This document shows positions 8,688 through 17,533 of a stretch of 64,000 nucleotides of DNA, piece after piece; within the stretch, counting starts at the first letter, position 1, and the number at the start of each line of letters is the position of its first letter. The notes under the pieces were generated by a model. The model worked only from the letters and a program-made list of their open reading frames with translations, was not told where the DNA came from and made no database searches. Origin of the DNA: Macrococcoides equi (GTDB lineage Bacteria > Bacillota > Bacilli > Staphylococcales > Staphylococcaceae); assembly GCF_047425865.1 (NCBI RefSeq), contig NZ_CP179735.1; one strand, 5' to 3'. The position numbers were made by a program, and so were the translations under genes.

Positions 8688-9554
8688 ATGGAAAACAAAC
8701 AATTATCAGGAAGTATCGACTTTTTACGCGTCGATCGTTTAGAGGGATCTACATATTATTTACTGGGTCCAAATAGTGAAGTCGTAAAATTGAATCAGTC
8801 AGAAGTACTGGAAGATGATGAGCTAGAGATTGGTGAAGATTATTCATTCTTCATTTATCCCGGTCGAACAGGAGATCTTTTTGCAACTCAAAATATTCCT
8901 GACATTTCAACCGATCGTTATGACTGGGTGAAGGTTATTAAGAAAGATAGAGATGGAGTAACTGTAGATATAGGTATACCACGTGAGATTGTTATTCCAT
9001 GGGAAGACCTGCCAAAAGTCAAAGAAGTATGGCCGGATGCAGGTGATGAAGTATTTGCATGTCTACGTGTTGACAGAAATGATCAGCTCTACGGTCGACT
9101 TGCAAGTGAAACAATGGTCGATACTATGTATACAGAAGCACCGAAAGATTTACTGCATAAGACAATTACAGCACATCCATACCGTTTACTTCGAGTGGGT
9201 ACTTTTCTTTTATCTAAAGAAGGTTATAAGATCTTTGTCCATGAATCAGAACGTCGCAGTGAGCCGCGATTAGGTGAAGCGGTAGAAGTGCGTATTATCG
9301 GTCATAAAGAAGATGGCACGTTAAATGGTTCATTTTTACCTTTAGCTCATGAGCGACTAGACGATGATTCAGAACAAATTTTAGCTTTATTAAATGAGTA
9401 TGGCGGTGAATTACCATTCTCTGATAAATCAGATCCTGAAGCGATTAAAGAAGTATTTAATATGAGTAAAGGTAGTTTTAAACGTGCAATTGGCCGTTTA
9501 TATAAGAATAAACGCATTGTTATTGAAGCGGATAAAATTACATTGATCAAATAA
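8688..9554 (+). CDS. cvfB: CvfB, S1-domain RNA-binding regulator
   Basis: 288-residue S1-like RNA-binding protein matching staphylococcal CvfB (conserved virulence factor B). Hallmarks: YSFFIYPGRTGDLFATQNIPD, VTVDIGIPREIVIPWEDLP, GYKIFVHESERR and GSFLPLAHERLDDD. The C-terminus FNMSKGSFKRAIGRLYKNKRI is a winged-helix-like segment. In S. aureus CvfB affects RNA turnover and exotoxin expression. The start at 8688 was chosen over 8667 because AAGGAG lies 6 nt before it. It is transcribed alone and ends at a strong terminator. Confidence 0.94.
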   Translation: MENKQLSGSIDFLRVDRLEGSTYYLLGPNSEVVKLNQSEVLEDDELEIGEDYSFFIYPGRTGDLFATQNIPDISTDRYDWVKVIKKDRDGVTVDIGIPREIVIPWEDLPKVKEVWPDAGDEVFACLRVDRNDQLYGRLASETMVDTMYTEAPKDLLHKTITAHPYRLLRVGTFLLSKEGYKIFVHESERRSEPRLGEAVEVRIIGHKEDGTLNGSFLPLAHERLDDDSEQILALLNEYGGELPFSDKSDPEAIKEVFNMSKGSFKRAIGRLYKNKRIVIEADKITLIK

Positions 9555-9556
9555 TT

Positions 9557-9599
9557 AAAACAGGCATCACCAGAATTATAGTTGGTGATGCCTGTTTTT
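9557..9599. terminator. Bidirectional terminator between cvfB and SDR gene
   Basis: A 12-bp stem (ACAGGCATCACC / GGTGATGCCTGT) with T5 on the plus strand and a shorter T-run on the minus strand separates the converging genes. Confidence 0.88.
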
Positions 9600-9603
9600 A
9601 TAA

Positions 9604-10314
9604 TTAATATTCGTTGAACAACCATCCCTGATCATTATGATAAATCATTTGTTTTGACATTCCGCCATCAATCACTATTTCTTGTCCTGTTATAAATGAA
9701 GCATGTTCACTACATAAATATAACACCATTTGTGTAATATCATCTGGAACACCAACTCGTCCTACAGGGTGCTGCTTTGAATTAGCACCAGTAAATTCAG
9801 TACCGGACGTATTGATCCAACCCGGTAATATGGCGTTGACACGGGCTTTATCTCGTAATGAGATAGCTAAAGCGTGTGTTAAGGCACTGATACCACCTTT
9901 TGCTGCTGCATAACTTTCTCTCTCTGGTTGACTCAAATGCGCTCTAGTCGATGATATGTTGACAATAGATGCATTGTTATTTAAATAGGGGATTAATTGT
10001 TGTATTAAATAGAACGGTGCACTCACACCGACTTGCAATGCATAATTAAATTCTTCTATACTGCAAGTATGAATTCCTTTCATGATTGGTAGAGCGTTGT
10101 TAATGATAAAATCTATGGAATGATTTTCATTTATTATTTCTTTCACAAATTTATCAATTACCGCAGTATCTGAAATATCCCCCTGAACAAAACAGCCAGG
10201 CTGAATATCAATATCATATACTTTTGCATTATGGTTCCTAAAAGTTTCTGCCATATGTTTCCCGATACCTTGAGCAGCTCCTGTAATGATGACCACTTTA
10301 TTTTTGAAGTCCAC
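9604..10314 (-). CDS. Short-chain dehydrogenase/reductase (SDR family)
   Basis: 236-residue classical SDR: TGAAQGIG at residues 11-18 binds NAD(P), INNAL is the NAG-like motif, and the catalytic set is Ser121/122, Tyr135 and Lys139 (YAAAK). The C-terminus has the usual PGWINT and GQEIVIDGG. Acidic residues after strand 2 (YDIDIQPG) suggest a preference for NAD(H). The substrate is unknown. The start is GTG, with GGAG 8 nt upstream. No operon partner is apparent: pepF upstream ends at its own hairpin and cvfB converges. Confidence 0.9.
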   Translation of the reverse strand: MDFKNKVVIITGAAQGIGKHMAETFRNHNAKVYDIDIQPGCFVQGDISDTAVIDKFVKEIINENHSIDFIINNALPIMKGIHTCSIEEFNYALQVGVSAPFYLIQQLIPYLNNNASIVNISSTRAHLSQPERESYAAAKGGISALTHALAISLRDKARVNAILPGWINTSGTEFTGANSKQHPVGRVGVPDDITQMVLYLCSEHASFITGQEIVIDGGMSKQMIYHNDQGWLFNEY

Positions 10315-10340
10315 GGTTTCATCTCCATCTTACTGATTTG

Positions 10341-10373
10341 AAAAATAAAAGCATAACACGGTATGATGCTTTT
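10341..10373 (-). terminator. Terminator of pepF
   Basis: Minus strand: an 8-bp stem AAAAGCAT/ATGCTTTT followed by TATTTTTC, directly after the pepF stop codon. Confidence 0.7.
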
Positions 10374-10380
10374 AAAAACT

Positions 10381-12189
10381 TTATTGATTTTTCTCTATTT
10401 CCAATGTTAATTTTTCTAGTTCATCTACTAAAGAACCAATATAAGCAATCGTTTCTTTGAGTGCTTTATCTGTCGTTAAATCTATCTCAGCTTTTTTTGC
10501 TAATTCAACAGGAGGTAAAGCACCACCTGTTTTAAGTACTTCTTTCCACGCTTCTACTGCAGGCTTACCTTCTTTTAAAATACGCTGCGACATAATTGTT
10601 GAAATCGTTAAACCGGCAGAGTATGTGTAAGGGTAAAGACCCATATAATAATGAGGTTGTCTCATCCATGTTAACTCGGCACCTGGTGTGATTTCTACTG
10701 CATCTCCCCAGAAATCAGTGATGACTTGTCGTTTGATATGATTTAATACATCAGCAGTCATAGATTCACCTTGATCGATTAACAAGTAAACCTCACGTTG
10801 ATAGGCTGCCTCTAATAAATGGGTCACAAAGTTGTGGTAATACGTTCTTGAAATGATAGATGCAATGACCCATCGTTTAAATTTCGGATCATCTGAGACT
10901 GATAAAAGATGATTAGCCATTAACATTTCATTCATTGTGCTTGGTGCTTCTACAAAATATAATGAACAGCTTTCATCAAAGATGTTTTGATTTTGATGTG
11001 CAAGATGGAAGTGTCCTGCATGACCTAATTCATGTGCTAACACAAACACTTCTGTCATTTTAGAAGTCCATGAGATTAATATAAATGGATTCACCTGATA
11101 AGGACTCGCGCAAAATGCACCAGTAGATTTGCCTTTATTCTGTACAAAATCAATCTGACGTTTATCATACGCATCATTTACGATTTGCATGTAATCTTCA
11201 CCCATAATTGATAATGCTTTATTGATATAGTCACGTGACTCTTCAACAGTTATATCAGGCTCATAAGTATCATCAAGAGATATTTTTAAATCTTCAAACC
11301 TCATTTCTTCTAATCCATTAGTCTTTTGTAGTAATTTTGCATAGCGACGCATATGTGGAGCGAGTTCAGTCATTATTAAGTCGATTTGACGATTATATAG
11401 TTCTCGGGATACTTCCTGCGGATGTAATAAGAAATCAATCACTGAATCATAACCTCTCAATTTTGATTCAATTTTTTCCTGTTGTAATACCATATCATAG
11501 GTTTTGGCTGTAGTATTTTCATAGCGCTTTAACGTATCAGAAAACTGTCTAAACGCATTGCGTCGTATCTCTGGATCAGAATCTACTTCTAATTCTCCTT
11601 CAAAAGATACATAACTCATCGGAAGTGTTCGTCCATTTGCCTCGAATGTACCGAAATCAATATCCTGCATCTTTGTTGTATCATAAAGGTTGTAAGGCGC
11701 ATTGAACACCGGGGAGAAGGATGCGAGTGTTTTTTCAACTTCAGGGTGTAACTGGTAAGGTTTTTTTTCAATTAACTTTTCAAGATATCGTTTATATTTT
11801 TGAGAATTATTTTTCACTTGTTCTAATCTTGATGTATCCAAAGCTAAAATTTCTGATTCTACAAAAGTTAATAGGCTTGCAATGATCCCATAACTGTTGG
11901 CAAACTTACTATATAACTTTCCTGCAGCCTCATCTGTTTGATCAACACTAAAAAGCAGTGAAGCATAACTACTTAAATGATCGATTTCTTTTTTTATATC
12001 AGCATATGCATCTAAAGCAGGTTCAATACGGTCAATATCATTTAGCGTTTTTTCATATTGCTGATTAAATTCACTTACAGTTTGCATGGTCTTTTCTAGT
12101 TGTACATAGAATTCCTCGTTATTTGCATAGAGAGGTGATAAGTCCCATGTCAGTTCAGTGAGTACTTCATTTCTTTTTGGTAAACTCAT
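10381..12189 (-). CDS. pepF: Oligoendopeptidase F
   Basis: 602-residue M3B zinc metallopeptidase that degrades cytosolic oligopeptides. The zinc motif HELGH is at residues 386-390 (context EVFVLAHELGHAGHFHLA), and FDESCSLYFVEAPSTMNEML provides the third ligand Glu region. The C-terminal YPYTYSAGLTIS is the typical substrate-loop motif. Length is standard for PepF. The ATG follows AAAGGAG. The gene appears monocistronic. Confidence 0.95.
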   Translation of the reverse strand: MSLPKRNEVLTELTWDLSPLYANNEEFYVQLEKTMQTVSEFNQQYEKTLNDIDRIEPALDAYADIKKEIDHLSSYASLLFSVDQTDEAAGKLYSKFANSYGIIASLLTFVESEILALDTSRLEQVKNNSQKYKRYLEKLIEKKPYQLHPEVEKTLASFSPVFNAPYNLYDTTKMQDIDFGTFEANGRTLPMSYVSFEGELEVDSDPEIRRNAFRQFSDTLKRYENTTAKTYDMVLQQEKIESKLRGYDSVIDFLLHPQEVSRELYNRQIDLIMTELAPHMRRYAKLLQKTNGLEEMRFEDLKISLDDTYEPDITVEESRDYINKALSIMGEDYMQIVNDAYDKRQIDFVQNKGKSTGAFCASPYQVNPFILISWTSKMTEVFVLAHELGHAGHFHLAHQNQNIFDESCSLYFVEAPSTMNEMLMANHLLSVSDDPKFKRWVIASIISRTYYHNFVTHLLEAAYQREVYLLIDQGESMTADVLNHIKRQVITDFWGDAVEITPGAELTWMRQPHYYMGLYPYTYSAGLTISTIMSQRILKEGKPAVEAWKEVLKTGGALPPVELAKKAEIDLTTDKALKETIAYIGSLVDELEKLTLEIEKNQ

Positions 12190-12351
12190 TTAGCATACTC
12201 CTTTTTTAATTTAATATTTTTATTATACGATTTATTGCGAATTTTTAGAATTCTTATTTTAAAAATATTTATGATTTCTTTAAAAGTTGAGATAAATTTT
12301 ATACAAGATGGGTATATTAAAGTAATAAATTTTTATCAGTAGGTGAAGCGG

Positions 12352-12738
12352 ATGATTTTAAATAATATTAGCTTTTATGAGATTCCCAATTTTCTTTTGA
12401 TTTCTATTGTAGGTATGCTTTTAATCTCACTATTATTTGGCTTAGTACTTGGACGTTTTATTTTTTCGCCCATCCTTACGTTTTTATTATTAGCTATTGC
12501 AGCTTTTATACTGCCAAATTTTTATGATATTACTTATCAGCCTTTATTAGGATATGCCGGTTTTTTAGCAGTTATCTCACTAATGTTAAGTATTTTATTC
12601 TGGTATATGACAAAAGACTATCGTAAGAATAGAAGGTTGAAACACCAATCAAAACTTGAACAACAAAAGTATGACGAACAACAAAATCGCAGTGAGATGG
12701 AATCTATTAAACATCACGAAAACAAAACAAAATATTAA
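12352..12738 (+). CDS. Small membrane protein of unknown function
   Basis: 128 residues with three to four hydrophobic segments in the first 90 (about 12-35, 37-56, 68-88). A charged, Gln/Lys-rich cytoplasmic tail follows (YMTKDYRKNRRLKHQSK onward). The short-loop arrangement recalls small YbeF/DUF2651-like membrane proteins, but I cannot confirm a family. The ATG at 12352 follows AGGTGA; the longer frame begins at a GTG inside that site. It has its own terminator and no evident operon. Confidence 0.7.
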   Translation: MILNNISFYEIPNFLLISIVGMLLISLLFGLVLGRFIFSPILTFLLLAIAAFILPNFYDITYQPLLGYAGFLAVISLMLSILFWYMTKDYRKNRRLKHQSKLEQQKYDEQQNRSEMESIKHHENKTKY

Positions 12739-12742
12739 TTTT

Positions 12743-12770
12743 AAGCTAGTCTGCGGATTAGCTTTTTCTT
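12743..12770 (+). terminator. Terminator
   Basis: Stem AAGCTA/TTAGCTT with a 9-nt loop followed by TTTTTCTTTT, just after the membrane protein gene. Confidence 0.75.
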
Positions 12771-12788
12771 TTGTTTTGTAATCAAATA

Positions 12789-12833
12789 TTTACACAACAT
12801 TTATAAATTTTATTCGTAATTTACAACTTTACT
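12789..12833 (+). promoter_or_regulatory. PhoP-box-like direct repeats (candidate)
   Basis: TTTACA (12789), TTTATA (12800), a poor TTATTC (about 12809), TTTACA (12820) and TTTACT (12828) are spaced mostly at one helical turn, resembling the TT(A/C/T)A(C/T)A repeats bound by PhoP in Bacillus. A TATACT -10 lies at 12853-12858. Direct evidence is only the repeats; PhoP control is inference, and the AT-rich context raises the chance of coincidence. Confidence 0.35.
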
Positions 12834-12884
12834 TTATTATTAATTTTATACATATACTTAATTTATTGTTAAAGGAGAGTAATA

Positions 12885-14489
12885 ATGAAAAAGGTTACTA
12901 AGATTATCAGTTCGTTTGCTTTATTCTCACTCGTTGCAACACCCTTTGCTGATGCTCAATCAGTAAACACTTACGGTAGTAATAGTAAAATTAAAGTATC
13001 TCAACTTGCGCTTTATGACTCAAATACAAAGTTTGGAGAAAGTGGTACTGAGATTGTCAGTTATGATGCAAAGTATAAACAAGCTTACTCTATTAACGGG
13101 GCTTTAAATGCAGTTGATATCCTGGACTTATCCCGTTTGTCTGATGGTAAGTTTCCACTTAAACAACGTATTTTTCTTAAAGATTTAGGTGTTGAAGGCA
13201 GTGATATTACTAGTGTTGCAGTAAATAAAAAGTATCATTATATTGCAGTGAGTATTCCTGCTAAAGAAAAAACGGATAATGGTATCGTCGCATTCTTAAA
13301 TAAAGATGGAAAATTATTGAGTAAAGTTACTGTAGGTGCATTACCTGATATGGTGACGTTCACTCATGACAGTAAAAAATTAATCGTTGCCAATGAAGGG
13401 GAACCAAATGATGCCTATACAGTCAATCCTGAAGGATCTGTATCGGCGATTAAAACAAACCGTACAGGAAAAATTAAACAAAGTGCTGTGCATACCGTTA
13501 AATTCTCTAAAAAGATGATTCCTTCAAATTTAAGACAACTTGGGCGTAATGCCCATGAAAGTTTCCTGAATTTAGAACCTGAGTATGTTGCGGTAGATGA
13601 TAAAAGTAAGTTTGCTTATATCACAATTCAGGAACGAAATGCCATCGCTAAATTTGATATAAAAAAAGAAAAATTTGTTAAAGTTAAAGGACTTGGGTAT
13701 AAATCATACTTAAAAAACACAATTGATGTATCCGAAAAAGATAAAAAAATTAATATGCAAAATTATCCATTGTTAGGTATGTATCAACCTGATGGTATTG
13801 CACAAATGAATATTAAAGGGAAAACTTATCTTCTAACTGCAAATGAAGGGGACAGCCAGGATTACGAAGGATTTAGCGAAGAAACACGTATTGCTGATAT
13901 TGCAGATAAGTTTGATATGAATAGCAAATATTTAAAAGGTGTCGATCTTAAAGTATTAAAAGATGATAAAAGTCTAGGTCGTTTGAAGACGACAATTTCA
14001 CAAAGTTTCGTTAATAAAGAAGGTAAATACACTGTGCCAGTAACTTTTGGAGGACGCTCATTTTCTATAAGAAGTGCTGAAAATTTAGGATTAATTTATG
14101 ATTCTGGATCTGATTTTGAAAATATTACGGCTAAAGCAAATAAAGATATTTTTAATTCTCAGCAAGAAGAATTAGGAAAAATTGATTTTGATTCAAGAAG
14201 TGATGATAAAGGACCTGAACCTGAATCAGTTGTAACTGGTGTTATCAATGGAAAAACTTATGCATTTATCGGTCTGGAACGTGTCGGCGGTATTATGGTC
14301 TATAATGTATCGAATCCTAAAAAACCTCAATTTGAAACTTACTTCAGCGCAAATGACAATGGAGATATTTCTCCAGAAGGTCTGACATTTATTGATGCTG
14401 AACAATCTCCAACAAAAATTCCATTGTTATTAGCTAGCCATGAAATGAGTGGTACAATCGCTGCATATGAAATAAGTGCATTAAAGTAA
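12885..14489 (+). CDS. Secreted choice-of-anchor-I beta-propeller protein
   Basis: 534 residues. The N-terminus MKKVTKIISSFALFSLVATP is a Sec signal peptide with a likely cut after FADA (about residue 24). The mature part resembles the choice-of-anchor I family, a phytase/esterase-like beta-propeller: IAVSIPAKEKTDNGIVAFLN, DMVTFTHDSKKLIVANEGEP, GTEIVSYDA, LTANEGDSQDYEGFSEETRI, DDKGPEPESVVTG and LLLASHEMSGTIAAYE. There is no LPXTG motif or C-terminal hydrophobic tail, so it should be released or loosely held. Catalytic function is unproven. AAAGGAG precedes the ATG, and a strong terminator follows. Confidence 0.82.
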   Translation: MKKVTKIISSFALFSLVATPFADAQSVNTYGSNSKIKVSQLALYDSNTKFGESGTEIVSYDAKYKQAYSINGALNAVDILDLSRLSDGKFPLKQRIFLKDLGVEGSDITSVAVNKKYHYIAVSIPAKEKTDNGIVAFLNKDGKLLSKVTVGALPDMVTFTHDSKKLIVANEGEPNDAYTVNPEGSVSAIKTNRTGKIKQSAVHTVKFSKKMIPSNLRQLGRNAHESFLNLEPEYVAVDDKSKFAYITIQERNAIAKFDIKKEKFVKVKGLGYKSYLKNTIDVSEKDKKINMQNYPLLGMYQPDGIAQMNIKGKTYLLTANEGDSQDYEGFSEETRIADIADKFDMNSKYLKGVDLKVLKDDKSLGRLKTTISQSFVNKEGKYTVPVTFGGRSFSIRSAENLGLIYDSGSDFENITAKANKDIFNSQQEELGKIDFDSRSDDKGPEPESVVTGVINGKTYAFIGLERVGGIMVYNVSNPKKPQFETYFSANDNGDISPEGLTFIDAEQSPTKIPLLLASHEMSGTIAAYEISALK

Positions 14490-14508
14490 TGTTAATCATT
14501 TTATGTTT

Positions 14509-14551
14509 TAAACTAAAGATACTACAAAATAGGTAGTGTCTTTAGTTTTAT
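14509..14551 (+). terminator. Terminator of the propeller gene
   Basis: Long stem with left arm AAACTAAAGATACTAC and right arm GTAGTGTCTTTAGTTT, then TTATAC. It is about 16 bp with a single mismatch. Confidence 0.85.
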
Positions 14552-14556
14552 ACATT

Positions 14557-14591
<35 letters not shown>

Positions 14592-14597
14592 CTTAAA

Positions 14598-14631
14598 TAC
14601 GACGATATAACTTTATACTGTTATATCGTCT
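14598..14631. terminator. Inverted repeat downstream of femB
   Basis: A perfect 11-bp stem GACGATATAAC/GTTATATCGTC with an 8-nt loop between the converging propeller and femB genes. Neither side has a strong T-tract, so it may be a weak terminator or an RNA 3' end stabiliser. Confidence 0.5.
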
Positions 14632-14649
14632 TATTAATTGTTATTTAAT

Positions 14650-16002
14650 TTATGGTAATTTTTCAGGTCCTTTTTGTATCACAATATTTTCTGGCGCTTC
14701 ATCATTATTTTGATGTGCAGCTTTCTTGTTTGATTGCTTTTGTTTAAGTTCACTTAGTTTTAATCTTGATTTTAAGACCGTCTGATAAATTGCATATTTC
14801 GGTTTATTGATTGGCTTTATGAAGTCTCCGACAAGTTCTTCAATTTGAGCATTAAATCCACGTTTAAATCGATATACACCATAATCCTCACCAGATTCGC
14901 TAAAGTCTCCTGAAACTCCATAGAAATTATAACGTTCATAACCATGTTCAAAGCAATAATTGATCATATACCAATGCATTGCATAAGGTCCCATGAATTT
15001 ATTATATTTCTCACTTGAGCCACCCGAGAAATAATTGACTTCGAAATGATTCAGAAAGAACATACCGGCTGCTAAATTTAATATATTACCATCAGTTTTT
15101 CTTAAAGTACTCATTTCTAGTAATTCATCTTGCATGTGATTGATTTCACGATCTAATTGTTCTATCTTCTTGATTTGTTTTTCTGATTTACTATCTTTTT
15201 GCATCATTTGATCTCGGCGAGACTCAGCTGCAGTCAAATCATCTGATAGCTTTGAAATATATTCATCTAGCTCAATATAAGCAAGCGGCATTAATACCTT
15301 ATCATCATAATGGCGATGGAAACTTTCGAAATAACTATCTGGTCTTGCGATGAATCCTGCACGTGCTTCAGTTTCACGATATAAGTCAAGGAATACATCC
15401 AGCTCATCTTTACCTAGCATCCTTACTTTGACACCATATTTTTGAGCTTTTTTTACATTACGTTTACGCTGGGAATCAAACTGCTTCATTATCGTGGCTG
15501 GTGTTTCTCCCTGTAAATATAATACACTCATCCATCTTACTTGCGTATCCATCGTATAACCAACTGAGAATCCAGTATGTTTATAGCCTAATGCAGTTAA
15601 TTGATTGATGATTGCATCATTAGTACCGTTTTCTTCTTTGTAATTGACATCTTTATCATAAGTTTTGTATATCCAGTATGGATCGAGTTTCACGTATAAA
15701 GCTTGATGTGATTTTAAATAAGCGTCTAGCGATTTAAAGTAGAAATCAACACGTGCTGAATTAGTAAAATCCATGACAGGTCCACGGTTTGAGTAGTAAA
15801 AGTAGCTCCCAAACGTAGGTATTTTGGAGAATAGACTTGCTGCTGTTACTTTTCCGCCTTCCTTTATACCTAATAATACGACTGGATACCCATCAGCTTC
15901 CCTATTTTTAATATTCTCCTGTAGTTGAAAATAATGACTCATTTCATTAGTATTCCAAATAAAATCAGTATATTCTGCAACTGTTAATTCAGTAAATTCC
16001 AT
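14650..16002 (-). CDS. femB: FemB-like aminoacyltransferase
   Basis: 450-residue FemABX peptidyltransferase. It begins MEFTELTVAEYTDFIW and contains FYYSNRGPVMDF, VKLDPYWIYKTYD, SQRKRNVKKAQKYGVKVR, a coiled-coil arm (about 245-300, LTAAESRRDQMM onward), YFSGGSSEKYNKFMGPYAMHW and FYGVSGDFSESGEDYGVYRFK. In staphylococci FemB adds glycines 4 and 5 of the pentaglycine bridge of lipid II, using glycyl-tRNA. A charged tail of about 30 residues extends beyond the usual length (about 419). It lies 21 bp after femA in the same operon. The cross-bridge composition of this organism may differ from all-glycine. Confidence 0.9.
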   Translation of the reverse strand: MEFTELTVAEYTDFIWNTNEMSHYFQLQENIKNREADGYPVVLLGIKEGGKVTAASLFSKIPTFGSYFYYSNRGPVMDFTNSARVDFYFKSLDAYLKSHQALYVKLDPYWIYKTYDKDVNYKEENGTNDAIINQLTALGYKHTGFSVGYTMDTQVRWMSVLYLQGETPATIMKQFDSQRKRNVKKAQKYGVKVRMLGKDELDVFLDLYRETEARAGFIARPDSYFESFHRHYDDKVLMPLAYIELDEYISKLSDDLTAAESRRDQMMQKDSKSEKQIKKIEQLDREINHMQDELLEMSTLRKTDGNILNLAAGMFFLNHFEVNYFSGGSSEKYNKFMGPYAMHWYMINYCFEHGYERYNFYGVSGDFSESGEDYGVYRFKRGFNAQIEELVGDFIKPINKPKYAIYQTVLKSRLKLSELKQKQSNKKAAHQNNDEAPENIVIQKGPEKLP

Positions 16003-16023
16003 GTAAATCTTCCCTTCAAATCT

Positions 16024-17277
16024 TTATTTACGCAATTTTTTAATCTTATCATACAATGTATAAGCTGGTTGATTGATTGGTAATACAAAGTCACCGATAT
16101 ATTCAATAACATCTGCATTGAAACCTTTTTTAAATTGAATCACACCTGCATCTTCTGCATCTTCAGTGAAGTCGCCACTAATACCATAGAAGTTATAACG
16201 GTTGATGTCTGTCTGCATTGTGTATTTAATCATTTCCCACTGAATGGCATAACTTCCTGCAAAATGTCTGAATTCATTTGCTGTACCGCCTGCAAGATAA
16301 ACTACTTCAAATGGATTAATCAGATAAAATGCTGCTGCAACCGGTAATGTATCACCATGTTTTTGTTGTAAATCAATGGCTTCTGCAAGCTTCTCCTGCA
16401 CAGATTTTAATTGTGTTTCACTTGATGTTAAAATATTTCTCCATTTCTTTGCTTCAGCTTGTTTTTCTAATTCTGATTGAGCTTTTGAGATTTGAGCTAA
16501 AACATCTTTTTCTTCTGTCTTAAGTTGTGGTATATAGGTTGTGAAATCAATATATGCTAGAGGCATTCTGACACGGTCACCAAAATGTTCTAAACGATTT
16601 CTATAAAATGAATCATCACGGTCAACGAACTCTTTCTTTCCGCTCGTATCGTTCATGAACTGTCTGAATATAGGAAGTTCGTCAATGGATAGATCGCGTA
16701 CTTTTATTCCATTTTTTATTACTTTTTTAATATTTCTTTTACGTAGACTATCCATATTTTTTAATACTTCTTTTTCTGTCAGTCCTTCAGTATTTAATAC
16801 AGAATGAAAGCGTATTTGATGGATTGGATGAAAGCCTGTAGTAAACCCTTGATGGATAAATCCTAAAGTTTTTAAAGTATTGAATATTTCCTCTGTATGA
16901 TAACTTTCAATAACTTCACCATCGTGGTTTCTTAGCTGATAAGGCACATATGGATCAATTCGAAGATGCAAAGCTTTATTTTGTTTTAAATATTTTTTTA
17001 GTTCATTAAAATAAAATTGTACAAGTTCCTTATCTCTATAATTCATAATCGGACCGCGATTAGAATAAAAGTATTTAAAGACCTTCATTACAGGAACTGC
17101 TGTAAACAACCCTGCAGCAACAATTTCGTTATTATCATCAGTCACACCTAGTAAATGAACTTCTGTCCCTTCTGCAACTTTTAAATCATAGTTAACTGCC
17201 ATTTGCGTAAAATGACTATAGGGTTGGTTATCCGTAAATTTACCGAATGCTTCTCTTGTTAGTTTTGTAAATTTCAT
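16024..17277 (-). CDS. femA: FemA-like aminoacyltransferase
   Basis: 417-residue FemABX protein: MKFTKLTREAFGKFTD, PYSHFTQM, VMKVFKYFYSNRGPIMNY, MDSLRKRNIKKVIKNGIKVR, a coiled-coil arm (about 240-300), LAGGTANEFRHFAGSYAIQW and FYGISGDFTEDAEDAGVIQF. FemA adds glycines 2 and 3 to the lipid II side chain and works with FemB. The start at 17277 replaces an in-frame upstream codon because AAGGAG lies 7 nt before it and homologues begin MKFT. It is the first gene of femAB. Confidence 0.94.
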   Translation of the reverse strand: MKFTKLTREAFGKFTDNQPYSHFTQMAVNYDLKVAEGTEVHLLGVTDDNNEIVAAGLFTAVPVMKVFKYFYSNRGPIMNYRDKELVQFYFNELKKYLKQNKALHLRIDPYVPYQLRNHDGEVIESYHTEEIFNTLKTLGFIHQGFTTGFHPIHQIRFHSVLNTEGLTEKEVLKNMDSLRKRNIKKVIKNGIKVRDLSIDELPIFRQFMNDTSGKKEFVDRDDSFYRNRLEHFGDRVRMPLAYIDFTTYIPQLKTEEKDVLAQISKAQSELEKQAEAKKWRNILTSSETQLKSVQEKLAEAIDLQQKHGDTLPVAAAFYLINPFEVVYLAGGTANEFRHFAGSYAIQWEMIKYTMQTDINRYNFYGISGDFTEDAEDAGVIQFKKGFNADVIEYIGDFVLPINQPAYTLYDKIKKLRK

Positions 17278-17436
17278 TTCTATTCTCCTTATCGTAATGA
17301 ACACGTTTGTTCATTAATCTCATGCACCATATTACCATAAACATATTGGAATAATCACTTGATAGCCTTTTTTACGTATCTGTTTCTAAAATTATTTAAA
17401 ACTTTATGTCTATTTTTCTATCTTTAATATTTTTTT

Positions 17437-17449
17437 ACAGTTCAACTGT
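17437..17449. promoter_or_regulatory. 13-bp palindrome in the satD promoter region
   Basis: ACAGTTCAACTGT, perfect 6-bp arms around one base, overlaps or abuts the expected -35 zone of the satD promoter (its -10 is at 17470). It looks like a dimeric repressor operator; the regulator is unknown. Confidence 0.5.
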
Positions 17450-17469
17450 TTAATAAAATAACGTTATGA

Positions 17470-17520
17470 TATAATTCGGTTATAGAGACGAATTATTTGA
17501 TTTTCGTTTAAATAACCGAA
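17470..17520 (+). promoter_or_regulatory. Extended -10 and nested inverted repeat before satD
   Basis: TGATATAAT gives an extended -10 (TATAAT 17470-17475). A nested inverted repeat follows: outer arms TTCGGTTAT (17475-17483) and ATAACCGAA (17512-17520), inner arms ACGAA (17489) and TTCGT (17503). The right outer arm ends 3 nt before the GGAGG ribosome binding site, so an RNA hairpin could affect translation, or the repeat may be a DNA operator. Confidence 0.5.
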
Positions 17521-17533
17521 ATGGAGGATGCGT

